Shown here: piece by piece, positions 17,459 to 26,799 of the stretch
Layout: every line of letters starts with the position of its first letter
Numbering within the stretch: the first letter of the stretch is position 1
Assembly: GCA_947564735.1 (NCBI GenBank)
Contig: CANOEC010000005.1
Coordinates: 96,416-160,415 of the forward strand
Length of the DNA stretch: 64,000 nucleotides
From: an uncultured Lachnospiraceae bacterium
GTDB taxonomy: Bacteria > Bacillota > Clostridia > Lachnospirales > Lachnospiraceae
Reading direction: 5' to 3'
Made by a program: the position numbers and the translations under genes
The notes under the pieces: generated by a model
Databases searched by the model: none
What the model saw: only the letters and a program-made list of their open reading frames with translations
Told to the model about the DNA's origin: nothing

Positions 17459-19507
17459 TTATTTATCAAAATCCCGCAGCTTTCCCTTCAAATCCGTCAT
17501 GCGGTCGCGCAGTTCCGCCGCCGCCTCGAAATTCAAATCCGCCGCCGCTTTCTTCATCTGTTTCTCCACTTCTTTAATCAACTTCTCCAATTCCTGTCTG
17601 CTCATAGATTCAGGGTCTTTCTCAAAACGCATCTTCTCTTTCTCAATCGTCTTGGAAATGCTGATAAGGTCTCTTACCGCCTTCTGTATCGTCTGCGGCG
17701 TTATTCCGTGCTCTTCATTATAATGCTGCTGTATCTCACGTCTTCTGTTCGTCTCCGTGATGGCTGCGCGCATGGAATCCGTCATATTATCCGCATACAT
17801 GATAACGTGTCCCTCTGCATTACGCGCCGCACGTCCAATCGTCTGAATCAGCGATGTCTCCGAACGCAGAAAGCCTTCCTTGTCCGCATCCAGAATCGCC
17901 ACCAGTGATATCTCCGGTATATCCAGTCCTTCCCTTAACAGATTGATGCCTACCAGCACATCAAAAACGTCCAGACGCATATCACGTATAATCTCGGCAC
18001 GCTCCAACGTGTCAATATCGGAATGCAGATACTTCACGCGCACGTCCACTTCTTTCATATAGTCTGTCAGGTCTTCCGCCATCCTTTTGGTGAGCGTCGT
18101 AACCAGTACTTTATGATGCTTCGCCACTTCCTTATTCACTTCCGAAATCAAATCATCAATCTGTCCCTCCACCGGACGCACTTCCACCTCCGGGTCGAGC
18201 AGACCAGTCGGTCTGATAATCTGTTCGGTGCGGAACAATTCATGCTCCGCCTCATAATCAGAGGGTGTTGCCGACACAAAAAGCATCTGGTCGATATGCT
18301 GCTCGAACTCTCCAAAATTAAGCGGTCGGTTGTCCAACGCGGACGGCAGTCTGAATCCGTAATCCACCAGCGTGTTCTTACGCGACCTGTCTCCCGCAAA
18401 CATCCCGCGTATCTGCGGAATCGTCATATGAGACTCATCTATAATAATCAGAAAATCGTCGTTAAAATAATCCAACAGAGTAAATGGCGGCTCTCCCTCC
18501 CGCATACCGTTCAAATGCCGGGAGTAATTCTCTATGCCGGAACAAAATCCCGTCTCCCGCATCATCTCGACATCAAAATTCGTCCGCTCCGAGATACGCT
18601 GCGCCTCAAGCAGCTTGTCCTCTCCTTTAAAATATTTTACCCGTTCCTCTAACTCTTTCTCAATCTCACGGCAGGCAATATTGATTTTCTCCTGCGGGAC
18701 AACATAATGGGACGCCGGATAAATCATCACATGCTCCAATGTCGCGTGCACCTGCCCCGTCAACGGGTCTGTCTGCGCGATACGGTCTATCTCATCCCCA
18801 AAAAACTCAATCCGTATCAAATACTCTCCGCCCTGCGCCGGATAAACCTCTACCACATCGCCGCGTACACGAAAACAGCACCGCTCCAAATCCATATCAT
18901 TGCGGTCATACTGCATCTCTATCAATCCACGTATCACATCATCCCTGTCACGCTGCATACCGGGTCTGAGCGACATACTCATGCCCGCATATTCTTCGGG
19001 ACTTCCCAGCCCGTAAATACAGGACACACTCGCCACAACCACCACATCCCTGCGTTCCGTCAAGGATGCCGTCGCTGACAGCCTCAGTTTGTCAATCTCG
19101 TCATTGATGGAAGAATCCTTGGCGATATACGTGTCCGTGGAAGGCACGTAAGCCTCCGGCTGGTAATAATCATAGTAGGACACGAAATATTCTACCGCGT
19201 TTTCAGGAAAAAATTCCTTGAACTCGCCGTAAAGCTGCCCGGCGAGGGTCTTGTTGTGCGCAATGACCAAAGTGGGCTTATTGAGCGCCTGTATGATATT
19301 TGCCATGGTAAAGGTCTTGCCGGAACCGGTTACGCCAAGTAAAGTCTGGAACTGGTTACCCTCTTTGAAGCCTTTCACAAGGGCTTCGATCGCCTGCGGC
19401 TGGTCGCCGGTGGGCTGGTATTCACTGTGCAGTTTAAAAATGCTGTTCTCTACAGTATCTTGATAAGCAGACTGTGAAGCGGATTGCGAATGTCCTTGTT
19501 TCTCCAT
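17459..19507 (-). CDS. uvrB: UvrABC system protein B
   Basis: Damage-verifying helicase-like subunit that recruits UvrC. The 682 residues include Walker [13 protein letters not shown] near 58, the beta-hairpin region ([18 protein letters not shown]), helicase motifs ([22 protein letters not shown]) and a C-terminal UVR coil ([16 protein letters not shown]). About 20 extra residues precede the usual family start. GGAGGTGA lies upstream of the ATG at a rather long spacing. A promoter with an adjacent LexA-like box lies about 210-260 bp upstream, giving a leader of about 200 nt with no recognisable gene. Confidence 0.97.
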   Translation of the reverse strand: MEKQGHSQSASQSAYQDTVENSIFKLHSEYQPTGDQPQAIEALVKGFKEGNQFQTLLGVTGSGKTFTMANIIQALNKPTLVIAHNKTLAGQLYGEFKEFFPENAVEYFVSYYDYYQPEAYVPSTDTYIAKDSSINDEIDKLRLSATASLTERRDVVVVASVSCIYGLGSPEEYAGMSMSLRPGMQRDRDDVIRGLIEMQYDRNDMDLERCCFRVRGDVVEVYPAQGGEYLIRIEFFGDEIDRIAQTDPLTGQVHATLEHVMIYPASHYVVPQEKINIACREIEKELEERVKYFKGEDKLLEAQRISERTNFDVEMMRETGFCSGIENYSRHLNGMREGEPPFTLLDYFNDDFLIIIDESHMTIPQIRGMFAGDRSRKNTLVDYGFRLPSALDNRPLNFGEFEQHIDQMLFVSATPSDYEAEHELFRTEQIIRPTGLLDPEVEVRPVEGQIDDLISEVNKEVAKHHKVLVTTLTKRMAEDLTDYMKEVDVRVKYLHSDIDTLERAEIIRDMRLDVFDVLVGINLLREGLDIPEISLVAILDADKEGFLRSETSLIQTIGRAARNAEGHVIMYADNMTDSMRAAITETNRRREIQQHYNEEHGITPQTIQKAVRDLISISKTIEKEKMRFEKDPESMSRQELEKLIKEVEKQMKKAAADLNFEAAAELRDRMTDLKGKLRDFDK

Positions 19508-19717
19508 GGGAGAGAAATCACCTCCAATATAATCTATTATCCCCTTTTCTCAGATTCTTTTTTTGCTATTATTCTTCTCTTTTTTTCAATCATAGGAGCT
19601 AAATCTTGTAGTATAAGCTTTCGTGCCCTTTCATTTTTTTATAATCTCTTTTTTTAATAAAAGATATCGCTGAACAATGACTACCCGTAGATTTCCGTCA
19701 ATGTAAAAGCAGTTTTG

Positions 19718-19746
19718 ATTATAGCATATTGGTTCAAGTTTGTACA
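19718..19746 (-). promoter_or_regulatory. Predicted uvrB promoter
   Basis: TGTACA (19741-19746), a 17-bp spacer and TATAAT (19718-19723). The LexA-like box begins 9 bp upstream of the -35 hexamer. Confidence 0.6.
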
Positions 19747-19752
19747 GAGTTT

Positions 19753-20061
19753 TTAGAACATTTGTTCTTGTCCGGAGTAATAAATCACTTCTTTCCCTTT
19801 GCTTTCTGCAAACGCAATCTCCTTTGAAACCTGCTCCCCAATATATCCTTGTATATCCACAACATAAACTGCATCCGAGAGTTCAATTTTTCTATAATGT
19901 GCATTTTCAAGAAATGCCTGCTCCTCCAGAGTAACATCCAAACTGTCTACATTATATACACATTGCAAAACATTCATCTTATGCTTTATTTCCAACAAAA
20001 AAGCAATCCTTTGCATTTCTTTCCGAAATTTCATGCTTCCGCATATTGTAACTGTTTTCAT
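19753..20061 (-). CDS. Nucleoside 2-deoxyribosyltransferase-like protein
   Basis: A 102-residue Rossmann-like protein. The start MKTVTICGSMKFRKEM and the later SDAVYVVDIQGYIGEQVSKEIAFAE match the nucleotide-binding and active-site regions of small nucleoside 2-deoxyribosyltransferase-like proteins; the catalytic Glu would be in GEQVSKE. The substrate is unknown. AGGAGGAG lies upstream of the ATG. It is divergent from the XRE regulator at 20279, and the shared 217-bp gap holds a multi-palindrome operator. Its stop codon lies inside the SOS box of uvrB. Confidence 0.72.
   Translation of the reverse strand: MKTVTICGSMKFRKEMQRIAFLLEIKHKMNVLQCVYNVDSLDVTLEEQAFLENAHYRKIELSDAVYVVDIQGYIGEQVSKEIAFAESKGKEVIYYSGQEQMF
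19755..19768. promoter_or_regulatory. LexA-like SOS box upstream of uvrB
   Basis: AGAACATTTGTTCT fits the Gram-positive LexA half-sites GAAC-N4-GTTC with extra outer symmetry. It overlaps the last codons of the upstream deoxyribosyltransferase-like gene (its Gln-Met-Phe-stop) and precedes the uvrB promoter. uvrB is a known LexA target in many Firmicutes. Confidence 0.65.
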
Positions 20062-20204
20062 TGTTATATAGCTCCTCCTATAGCCCTTAAAGAAACACTA
20101 TCAGCTAGAAACAATTTCATAGTATTGCACCCTGCTTCAAAATGCAACCCACAGTTGATAAAATAGACAGCGAGATTGCTAGTGTGCAACTGCCTTGGTT
20201 GTTA

Positions 20205-20239
20205 TACTTTACCTAAAGTAAATTTACTTTTCAAAGTAA
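20205..20239. promoter_or_regulatory. Operator array: four alternating TACTTT / AAAGTA half-sites
   Basis: TACTTT at 20205, AAAGTA at 20215, TACTTT at 20225 and AAAGTA at 20234 alternate in orientation about one helical turn apart. They form three overlapping palindromes (the central one AAAGTAAATTTACTTT). On the minus strand a TTGAAA-N17-TAAAGT promoter lies within the array, and a TATACT -10-like hexamer overlaps it on the plus strand. Autoregulation by the XRE protein that starts 40 bp downstream is likely. Confidence 0.6.
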
Positions 20240-20278
20240 CAAAAAGAACGTAAAATGTTTCAGAATGGAGGAAAAACA

Positions 20279-20755
20279 ATGAATTTATCAAACAAAATTT
20301 ATGAAATGAGAAAAGCACAGGGATTGTCCCAAGAACAGCTTGCCGAAAAGCTGGGCGTCTCCCGGCAGTCCGTCTCGAAATGGGAATCGGGCGAAGCAGT
20401 CCCCGAAGTAGAAAGGCTGATTACAATGAGCAGGATTTTCAATGTTACTACCGACTACCTGCTTAAAGAAAGCGATGTGGATGAGTTGACCATCCGCACG
20501 GAAATGTTAGAACAACAGCAGCAGACACTGATATCTGAAAACAAAAAAGAGCAGCGCCGGCGATACCGTATTTTGAGCTGCACGGCGATTTATCTCATTG
20601 CTTTTGCGCTATTTATTATTTTGCGATTTGCATTATTCAATACCGTCATTGCCGACGCGCTTCCGGGCATATCCGGATATGTTATCATCTTTCTGATTGC
20701 TACAGCCATTACAATAGCAGTCAATCTACACAATGACAAACATGCGGGAGATTAA
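20279..20755 (+). CDS. XRE-family regulator with C-terminal membrane helices
   Basis: A 158-residue regulator. The HTH_3 domain is at about 1-58 ([20 protein letters not shown]), followed by a coil-like linker and two membrane helices near 98-120 and 130-150. This is the common Clostridia form of membrane-tethered XRE regulator. The ATG at 20279 has AATGGAGG 8 bp upstream; the frame is open to 20255 but without a ribosome site. It is one of the few plus-strand genes and is flanked by the divergent operator array. Confidence 0.83.
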   Translation: MNLSNKIYEMRKAQGLSQEQLAEKLGVSRQSVSKWESGEAVPEVERLITMSRIFNVTTDYLLKESDVDELTIRTEMLEQQQQTLISENKKEQRRRYRILSCTAIYLIAFALFIILRFALFNTVIADALPGISGYVIIFLIATAITIAVNLHNDKHAGD

Positions 20756-20764
20756 CTCCCGCAT
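20742..20764. terminator. Hairpin between convergent XRE genes
   Basis: ATGCGGGAG / CTCCCGCAT with a 5-nt loop overlaps the stop of the 20279 gene and separates it from the convergent XRE-methyltransferase gene. The T-run is poor on both strands. Confidence 0.4.
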
Positions 20765-20801
20765 ACCAGACTATATGTTTCCATACAAATTAATACCTAT
20801 C

Positions 20802-21632
20802 CTATTTTACCTTCTGTGCAATCAGCGTATCCATACAATGCTTATGCGGTTTACCGCCGCTGTTACAATCGAAAATCTCTTCCCGGCAGGTATGGAACTG
20901 CCAGTCATGATAATATGCAAACAATTCACCCGAAAGCCAAGGATGTCTCTTCTCTTCATCTCTCGTAGTATCCGGTGCTCGGGTAATAAAAGGTTTCTGA
21001 ACAAATACATTCAGGGCATTGATGCCATCATCCGCTGTATGTGTTTTTAGGCTGTCGCAAAATTCTTTGCGTCCGGTATCAGGAAGGAAATGAAAAACGC
21101 CGCTGCTGAATATAATATCGTACTCTGCATCTGGACGCCAATCAAAAATATCCGCCTTAAAAAATCCCACGTCAACTTTATTATGTTCCGCAAGCTTTTT
21201 GGCTTTTTCAATTCCCTGCTCGGATATATCGAACGCAGTCACCGCGTAACCGCACTTAGCAAAGAAAACGGCATCCTTTCCCTCGCCGCAGCCAATATCC
21301 AACACACGGTAGGGTTTGATTGGCGGCATAATCTTCATAATATCATAACAGATGCGGTTCGGCATAAGCCCCCAATAATATTCCTCGGTATTGTACCGCT
21401 TATCATAATCCGTCACCACGCTACTGTAACCAAGCAGCGCATCAACTGTTGTATGAAGCGCCGCCGCTAATTTCGGAAGCATCTCTATATCCGGATATGC
21501 CGTGTTATTTTCCCATTTTGAAACTGCCTGAAACGAAATATTAAGGGACTTGGCAAGCTGATTCTGCGTCAGTCCCAGCTCCTTACGTCTCTTGCAGATT
21601 ACTTCCCCGGTTTTCAGATTATCAATTCCCAT
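20802..21632 (-). CDS. XRE HTH domain fused to SAM-dependent methyltransferase
   Basis: 276 residues. The first 65 are an XRE helix-turn-helix (GLTQNQLAKSLNISFQAVSK). From about 95 a class I methyltransferase follows, with motif I VLDIGCGEGKDAVFFAKCG and post-I ITAFDISEQGIE-like residues (VTAFDISEQGIEKAKKLA). The methyltransferase part resembles the TehB / Methyltransf_11 group. The methyl acceptor is unknown. The fusion suggests that DNA binding is linked to SAM or to a small-molecule methylation. It is convergent with the other XRE gene and has its own ribosome site GGAGAAG. Confidence 0.82.
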   Translation of the reverse strand: MGIDNLKTGEVICKRRKELGLTQNQLAKSLNISFQAVSKWENNTAYPDIEMLPKLAAALHTTVDALLGYSSVVTDYDKRYNTEEYYWGLMPNRICYDIMKIMPPIKPYRVLDIGCGEGKDAVFFAKCGYAVTAFDISEQGIEKAKKLAEHNKVDVGFFKADIFDWRPDAEYDIIFSSGVFHFLPDTGRKEFCDSLKTHTADDGINALNVFVQKPFITRAPDTTRDEEKRHPWLSGELFAYYHDWQFHTCREEIFDCNSGGKPHKHCMDTLIAQKVK

Positions 21633-21750
21633 ACTTCTTCTCCTTCTCTGATGAAAATGTTATTGCATCAATAAATCGCTGCCTTGTCTTCATCTTAGTA
21701 TATATGGGAAATCGTCACAATAACGCAGGAAGAGAGTATTGTATTCCGGT

Positions 21751-23082
21751 TCATCTGATGGTTGAGTCGTATGCGCTGTCCACCTTCTTCTTATCATGCA
21801 CACTAATATCCGTCCCAATCTGCACTTCTATCACCTGCAGCTTCGTATCCGCGAATATCGTATGCGCCGCTCCCGCAGGCATCTGTATCACATCCCCGGC
21901 AGACACCTGACGTTCCACACCGTCTACAACCGTTCTCCCCTGTCCGTCAATCACCGTCCACACCTCGTCCCTGTGCTGATGACTGTGATAATTCATACCA
22001 TGTCCGGGGTTCAGCGTCACCTTAATGGTCATGCTTCCCTCTTCAATATCAATGACGCGGAAGTTGCCCCATGATTTCTCTGCAAACATAATCTGCTGGT
22101 CTATCTCGTCCACATACGGCTTAATATAGCTGGACTGCGCCTTGTCGGAAACAAGAATGCCTTCCGGACTGGCGGACACTACCACATCCTGAAGTCCCAT
22201 GCACAAAACCGGAACGTTGAGTTCATTCACCACATGTACATTTTCACAACAGTCATTTAAGATTGCCTTGCCGATGCTGTCGCTCTCCATTGCTTCCGTC
22301 AGCGTATTCCATGTTCCCATATCCTTCCACACGCCGCCAAAACGCATTACTTCAATATGCTCTTCATGCTCTACCACCGCATAATCAAAACTGATTTTCG
22401 TCAAAGTCTCATACTTATCAAACAAATCCTGATACCCGGCAAACTCAATCAATTCATGGGCACGCTGCAATACATATCCCAGACGAAAGGCGAACACGCC
22501 GCCGTTCCAGAGCGCACCTTTTTCAATATATTCACGCGCCTTCTCTTCTGTAGGCTTCTCCTTAAACACAGAGACCCTGCTGATATTCTCTTTGTCCTCC
22601 GGAATGATATATCCATACTTTGCACTCGGATACGTCGGCTCAATCCCCATGAGCACCAGATTAGCTTCGCTTACAGCCGCACGCTGCCCCAGTGTGCGCA
22701 GCGCCTCAAAATAGTCTTCCTCCACATAAGGGTCTACGGGACAGACAACAATCGCTTCCTGCGCTGCAACTCCTCTCACATCATGCAGATATGCCGCCGC
22801 CAAGGCAATCGCCGGAAAGGTGTCCCTGCGGCACGGCTCCACACTGATGCCGACACCTTCTCCCAATTGGTTATGGATTGCCGACACTTGTGACTTAGAC
22901 GTTGCGATCGTCACCTCAGCGCCACTATCCACCGTGCGTATCTGACGATATACCCGCTGGACCATAGATTCATAGCTGCCGTCTTCGGTCTTAAATATCT
23001 TGATAAACTGTTTTGAACGGCTGTCATTGGAAAGGGGCCACAGCCGCTTACCCGAACCACCTGATAACAATACGATATTCAT
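21751..23082 (-). CDS. manC: Mannose-1-phosphate guanylyltransferase (ManC type) with C-terminal cupin
   Basis: Makes GDP-mannose from mannose-1-phosphate for glycans or capsule. The 443 residues comprise an N-terminal nucleotidyltransferase (LLSGGSGKRLWPLSNDSRSK) and GVWKDMGTW in the middle. A type II mannose-6-phosphate isomerase cupin lies at about 345-430 (NYHSHQHRDEVWTV, AGDVIQMPAGAAHTI). The ATG at 23082 is supported by GAAGGGA. The open frame extends 42 codons further upstream, but those codons read through an intergenic hairpin repeat and are not protein-like. No other nucleotide-sugar or capsule genes are nearby. Confidence 0.9.
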   Translation of the reverse strand: MNIVLLSGGSGKRLWPLSNDSRSKQFIKIFKTEDGSYESMVQRVYRQIRTVDSGAEVTIATSKSQVSAIHNQLGEGVGISVEPCRRDTFPAIALAAAYLHDVRGVAAQEAIVVCPVDPYVEEDYFEALRTLGQRAAVSEANLVLMGIEPTYPSAKYGYIIPEDKENISRVSVFKEKPTEEKAREYIEKGALWNGGVFAFRLGYVLQRAHELIEFAGYQDLFDKYETLTKISFDYAVVEHEEHIEVMRFGGVWKDMGTWNTLTEAMESDSIGKAILNDCCENVHVVNELNVPVLCMGLQDVVVSASPEGILVSDKAQSSYIKPYVDEIDQQIMFAEKSWGNFRVIDIEEGSMTIKVTLNPGHGMNYHSHQHRDEVWTVIDGQGRTVVDGVERQVSAGDVIQMPAGAAHTIFADTKLQVIEVQIGTDISVHDKKKVDSAYDSTIR

Positions 23083-23113
23083 ATGCAAATTCCCTTCTCT
23101 TCCCCTATCCTTA

Positions 23114-23235
23114 CAAGAAAATCTGCTTCGCAGATTATCTTGGGAAGAACCTTCGGTTCTTCCGCGTTTATCGAAATTTCCTATTATAGAACAAAATGCC
23201 TTCGGCATTATGTTTTTTGTCGAAATTTCCTATAC
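23114..23235. repeat. Intergenic hairpin repeat, three-hairpin copy
   Basis: Hairpin A (AATCTGCTTCGCAGATT core, 23114-23142) and hairpin B (GGAAGAACC TTC GGTTCTTCC, from about 23143) are followed by the tail CGAAATTTCCTAT. A third, different hairpin (AAAATGCC TTC GGCATT) and a second copy of the tail come next. It lies between the S41 protease stop and manC. Confidence 0.8.
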
Positions 23236-23264
23236 AAGAAACAAACGCCCAATGCCGTATATTC

Positions 23265-24656
23265 TTACTGCCCAATCATCTTGATAATTTCCTGTTTTGC
23301 ACGCTCTAACTGATTATCTACACCTTCTTCATAGTAGGACTCTCCGTCAAACTCACACTCGATATCCGGCTCAATTCCAATTCCGTGGATATTACTTCCA
23401 TTCGGAGTGTAGTAAGAACTGATGGTCAGCTTCAGGGCTGTTCCGTCCGTAAGCGGCAATATTCTCTGTACAATCCCCTTACCAAACGTCGTTGTGCCAA
23501 TCAGCGTACCCTTTTCATAGTCCTTGATCGCTCCGGCAAGAATCTCCGACGCGCTGGCGGAATTGCCGTTAATCAGCACCACCAACGGAATCTCCAGCTC
23601 ATTTTTGCCATCGCAGGTATACTCTTCTCTCTCCCCGTACTTATCTTCCGTATATACAATCAGTCCTTTGGGCAGAATCGCTCTGGCGATATCTACCACG
23701 ACCGGAAGACTTCCGCCCGGGTTGCTGCGCAAATCCAAGATTAATCCTTTTGCCTTGGAACCTTTAATGACTGCCAGCGCTTCCGTAAACTGTTCCGTCG
23801 TCACGTCGTCAAATTCCGTTATCTGAATGTAACCGACTCCGTTATCATACATCTCATAGTTCACCGTAGGCGACTCTATCTTACGCCGTTCCACATCAAA
23901 CTCTAAATAGTCGTCTTCTCCCTCACGGTAGATTGTCAGATGAACGGTCGTACCTTCCTCGCCCTTTACTCTGGATACTACTTCCGTCAGTTCCATCCCT
24001 TGAATGGTTTCACCGTCCACCATATAAATGATGTCGTTCTCTCTAAGCCCTGCTTCCTCCGCCGGCGTATCGGCAATCACACCGTTTATCTTGGCAAACC
24101 CTGTCGTAATATCAAGCTGCAGGTATGCACCGATTCCGTAATAGATTCCTTCCGTTTCCTCCATCAAATCCGCCCACTCTTCCGCTGTATAATAAACGGA
24201 ATACGGGTCTCCCAGCGAATCCACCAGTCCGGCATACATGCCTTCCGTCATCGCTTCGGTATCAATATCTTCATCCTTGTAGTAATATTTTTCAATGACT
24301 TCTTCCAGCGCTTCCAGCTTCTCCAGCGTATCGTCGTCCAGTACACCCTCCTTGGCGCTTCCGTCTGCACTGGCTGTCTTTGCCTTCCGGTCGTCATACA
24401 GATGATACAGTCTTACCCCCACATAAGTGCAGCTTCCCACCAGCGTCATAAGAATGACGCCGACCAAAAGACCCAGCAAAAACACGCCGCCGCCCTTATT
24501 GTTCTGTCCGCCCGGTGAAGGCGCCGGATATCTCTGGGGCGGCTGCACTGGCGGCTGATAATAGGACTGATTCATGCCCTGCCTCATGTTGTCCTGCCCG
24601 AAATCATTATTGTAATAGTTATTTTCTCCGTTTTGATTCAAAATGACCCACTCCAT
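23265..24656 (-). CDS. S41 family carboxyl-terminal processing protease
   Basis: Membrane-anchored CtpA-like serine protease, 463 residues. A Gln/Pro/Tyr-rich cytoplasmic N-terminus precedes one membrane helix (about 58-82). A PDZ domain follows (about 165-250, GIGAYLQLD... RENDIIYMVDGE), then the S41 core with the catalytic Ser in NGNSASASE and Lys in TTFGKGIVQ. It is 6 bp after the M23 hydrolase gene in the ftsE-ftsX-M23-S41 cluster, so it may process or turn over the division hydrolase. A TTG start nine codons further in also has a usable ribosome site. Confidence 0.92.
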   Translation of the reverse strand: MEWVILNQNGENNYYNNDFGQDNMRQGMNQSYYQPPVQPPQRYPAPSPGGQNNKGGGVFLLGLLVGVILMTLVGSCTYVGVRLYHLYDDRKAKTASADGSAKEGVLDDDTLEKLEALEEVIEKYYYKDEDIDTEAMTEGMYAGLVDSLGDPYSVYYTAEEWADLMEETEGIYYGIGAYLQLDITTGFAKINGVIADTPAEEAGLRENDIIYMVDGETIQGMELTEVVSRVKGEEGTTVHLTIYREGEDDYLEFDVERRKIESPTVNYEMYDNGVGYIQITEFDDVTTEQFTEALAVIKGSKAKGLILDLRSNPGGSLPVVVDIARAILPKGLIVYTEDKYGEREEYTCDGKNELEIPLVVLINGNSASASEILAGAIKDYEKGTLIGTTTFGKGIVQRILPLTDGTALKLTISSYYTPNGSNIHGIGIEPDIECEFDGESYYEEGVDNQLERAKQEIIKMIGQ

Positions 24657-24662
24657 CCATTC

Positions 24663-25868
24663 CTAACTTATATAATTCCACGGACTCACATAACTTCCGT
24701 TCAGACGCACACTGAAATGAAGATGCGGACCGGTAGAACGTCCCGTACTGCCTACCGCCGCAATGTTCTGCCCTTTTGTAACACTCTGTCCCTTAGAGAC
24801 ATACAGTGCCGAACAATGCATATAGATTGTATACAATCCGCTTCCATGGTCTATCATGATATAATTGCCCATAGAACCGCTGTAGGTTGCCGCAACCACA
24901 TCCCCGTCGTAAGCAGCATAAATAGGTGTTCCGCTGGGCGCCGCCAAATCCACGCCGTTATGGAACTGCTGCGTTCCCAGTATCGGATGTATACGATTCC
25001 CATATTCGTCCGAAATTCTCTTAAACCCCGGACAGGGCATTGCAAACATACCGCCGTTATAGGTTCTCGCCTGCGCATTCTCTGCTTCGAGTCTTGCCTT
25101 TTCTTCCGCAACCGCCTTCTCTAACGCCGCAATCTCTGCATTCTCCTGTGCAATCATGTCCTCATACTCTTTGATTGCCGCCTCTTTATTGGAAATATCG
25201 CTGGATACTGAAACAATCTGCGCTTCTTTCTGTCCAATCAGTTCACTGATATTCGCTTCCTCAGCCTCCACGGCTAACTTCGCTTCGTCGAGCACCTCTT
25301 TTTCCGCCTCAAGTTTTTCCTTGCAAAGCTGTACCATCTCTTTCGTCTCTACATATTCTTCCAGTTTTCTCTGGTCATATTCCGACAACGCTTCAATATA
25401 GTCCGCTTTGTTAATCATATCTGAAAAACTCGTCGATGAAAAAAGCAATTCCAGATAAAAGGTATCCCCTCTTTCGTACATAAACTGAATCCGCTTTTTC
25501 ATCGCCTCATACTGTTCTTCCTGACGTCTGATCGCCTCATTCAGCTCTGTAGTAGTCTCCTCAATCTGTTCTTCCTTTTCCGTAATTAGTGTATTATATT
25601 GCTGTATCTTCTCCTGTATGCCGCTCAATTTATGGTCCAGCTCCGTCACATACGTCGTAAGGTCACTCTTAGACTGCTCCAGTTCCTTCTTGAGCGCTTC
25701 TACATCCGTAAGACTCGACTTCAGACTGGAGACTTCTTTCTTAGCCGCCTCAATCTCCGCTTCCTTTTCCCGGATGCTCTCGTTTGTAACCGCCTGTGCC
25801 GGCTCCGAATATGTGAAAATCAATGCTGCACTGAGCAGCAGACATACCGCTTTCTTCCAATGTTTCAT
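24663..25868 (-). CDS. Secreted M23 peptidoglycan hydrolase with coiled coil (EnvC/PcsB-like)
   Basis: 401 residues: a signal peptide (about 1-26, ending AQA), long coiled coil (about 30-270) and a C-terminal LytM/M23 domain. The zinc residues are intact: HNGVD, the later MHCS and HLHF. It should therefore be an active endopeptidase rather than a degenerate activator. Its position immediately after ftsE-ftsX matches coil-plus-hydrolase proteins (CwlO, PcsB) controlled by FtsEX across the membrane. That partnership is inferred here from family and order. Confidence 0.92.
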   Translation of the reverse strand: MKHWKKAVCLLLSAALIFTYSEPAQAVTNESIREKEAEIEAAKKEVSSLKSSLTDVEALKKELEQSKSDLTTYVTELDHKLSGIQEKIQQYNTLITEKEEQIEETTTELNEAIRRQEEQYEAMKKRIQFMYERGDTFYLELLFSSTSFSDMINKADYIEALSEYDQRKLEEYVETKEMVQLCKEKLEAEKEVLDEAKLAVEAEEANISELIGQKEAQIVSVSSDISNKEAAIKEYEDMIAQENAEIAALEKAVAEEKARLEAENAQARTYNGGMFAMPCPGFKRISDEYGNRIHPILGTQQFHNGVDLAAPSGTPIYAAYDGDVVAATYSGSMGNYIMIDHGSGLYTIYMHCSALYVSKGQSVTKGQNIAAVGSTGRSTGPHLHFSVRLNGSYVSPWNYIS

Positions 25869-25902
25869 ACATATCCTTTACTAATCAAGGTTATTTTTCA
25901 AC

Positions 25903-26799
25903 CTATACTCTCAAGTGCTTTCTAACGGTGACAATGCTGCCTAAGAAACCAATGCCTACACCTATTCCGAGTGAAACCGGCGTCAGTACGTTAAATACCT
26001 CCTCCACTGTCAGGAACCGCAGCAGTGTGGCAAGCACCGCAAATCTTGTCGTCACATAATCGATCACCATATTATATACTCCATATATAATCCCAAGCGG
26101 AATCGCTGCGCCGACTAACCCAATCATCATACCTTCTATTACAAAGGGCGACCGTACAAAGAAATCTGTGGCGCCAATGTATTTCATAATATTGATTTCC
26201 TCCTTACGAACGGAAATCCCAATCATGACCGTATTGCTGATGAGGAAAACGGATACTGCAAACAAAATGCCTATAATACCGACAGAAACATATGCAACTA
26301 ATGCATTCACACCAGTCAGCGTCGTCGCCACCAGCTCGGAGCGGTTCACTTGCCTGATATTCTCTAACGATTCCAGATAGGTCACCAGCGCAGACTGCAT
26401 GGACACGTCACTCAGATAGATATCATAATGTGCGGAATTGGCGAGCGGGTTTTCCGTAAAACCATCCGCGTAGTCTCCCAGATAATCTTCCTTAAACTCT
26501 TCCCATGCTTGGTCGGCGGAAACAAACTGCACCTCGGACACCTCGGTACGCCGCAGAATCATCTCCCCTATCTCCTGCATTCTTGCCTCTGAAGTCCCCT
26601 CCTCAAACAGAACGGAAACCGCGACACCCTCCTGCGCACTTTTCACAATATTCTGAAAATTGGTGACAATCGCATAAAACAATCCGAACAAAAACAGACA
26701 GGAGCTGATTGTCGCTATTGATGCAAGCGTAAACCATTTATTTCTGAAAAGGTTGCGTACACCCTGCCTAAGCGTATAGAAAAAGCTGTTAATCCTCAT
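25903..26799 (-). CDS. ftsX: Cell-division protein FtsX
   Basis: 298-residue membrane partner of FtsE. Four membrane helices lie near 22-48, 173-195, 222-245 and 270-292, with a large extracellular loop after the first (about 50-165) that contacts the hydrolase in known systems. The start overlaps ftsE by 11 bp; GGGAGGATAT lies before the ATG. It transmits ATP-driven changes to the M23 protein encoded next. Confidence 0.95.
   Translation of the reverse strand: MRINSFFYTLRQGVRNLFRNKWFTLASIATISSCLFLFGLFYAIVTNFQNIVKSAQEGVAVSVLFEEGTSEARMQEIGEMILRRTEVSEVQFVSADQAWEEFKEDYLGDYADGFTENPLANSAHYDIYLSDVSMQSALVTYLESLENIRQVNRSELVATTLTGVNALVAYVSVGIIGILFAVSVFLISNTVMIGISVRKEEINIMKYIGATDFFVRSPFVIEGMMIGLVGAAIPLGIIYGVYNMVIDYVTTRFAVLATLLRFLTVEEVFNVLTPVSLGIGVGIGFLGSIVTVRKHLRV

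Noticed and set aside
19537..19593. 18-codon ORF rich in Lys and Arg in the uvrB leader
   Set aside because: It is very short, lacks a proper ribosome site, and its upstream frame is closed; at most a gene remnant.
23083..23208. 42-residue N-terminal extension of the ManC-type protein
   Set aside because: The extension is translated hairpin repeat; the family start and ribosome site are at 23082.
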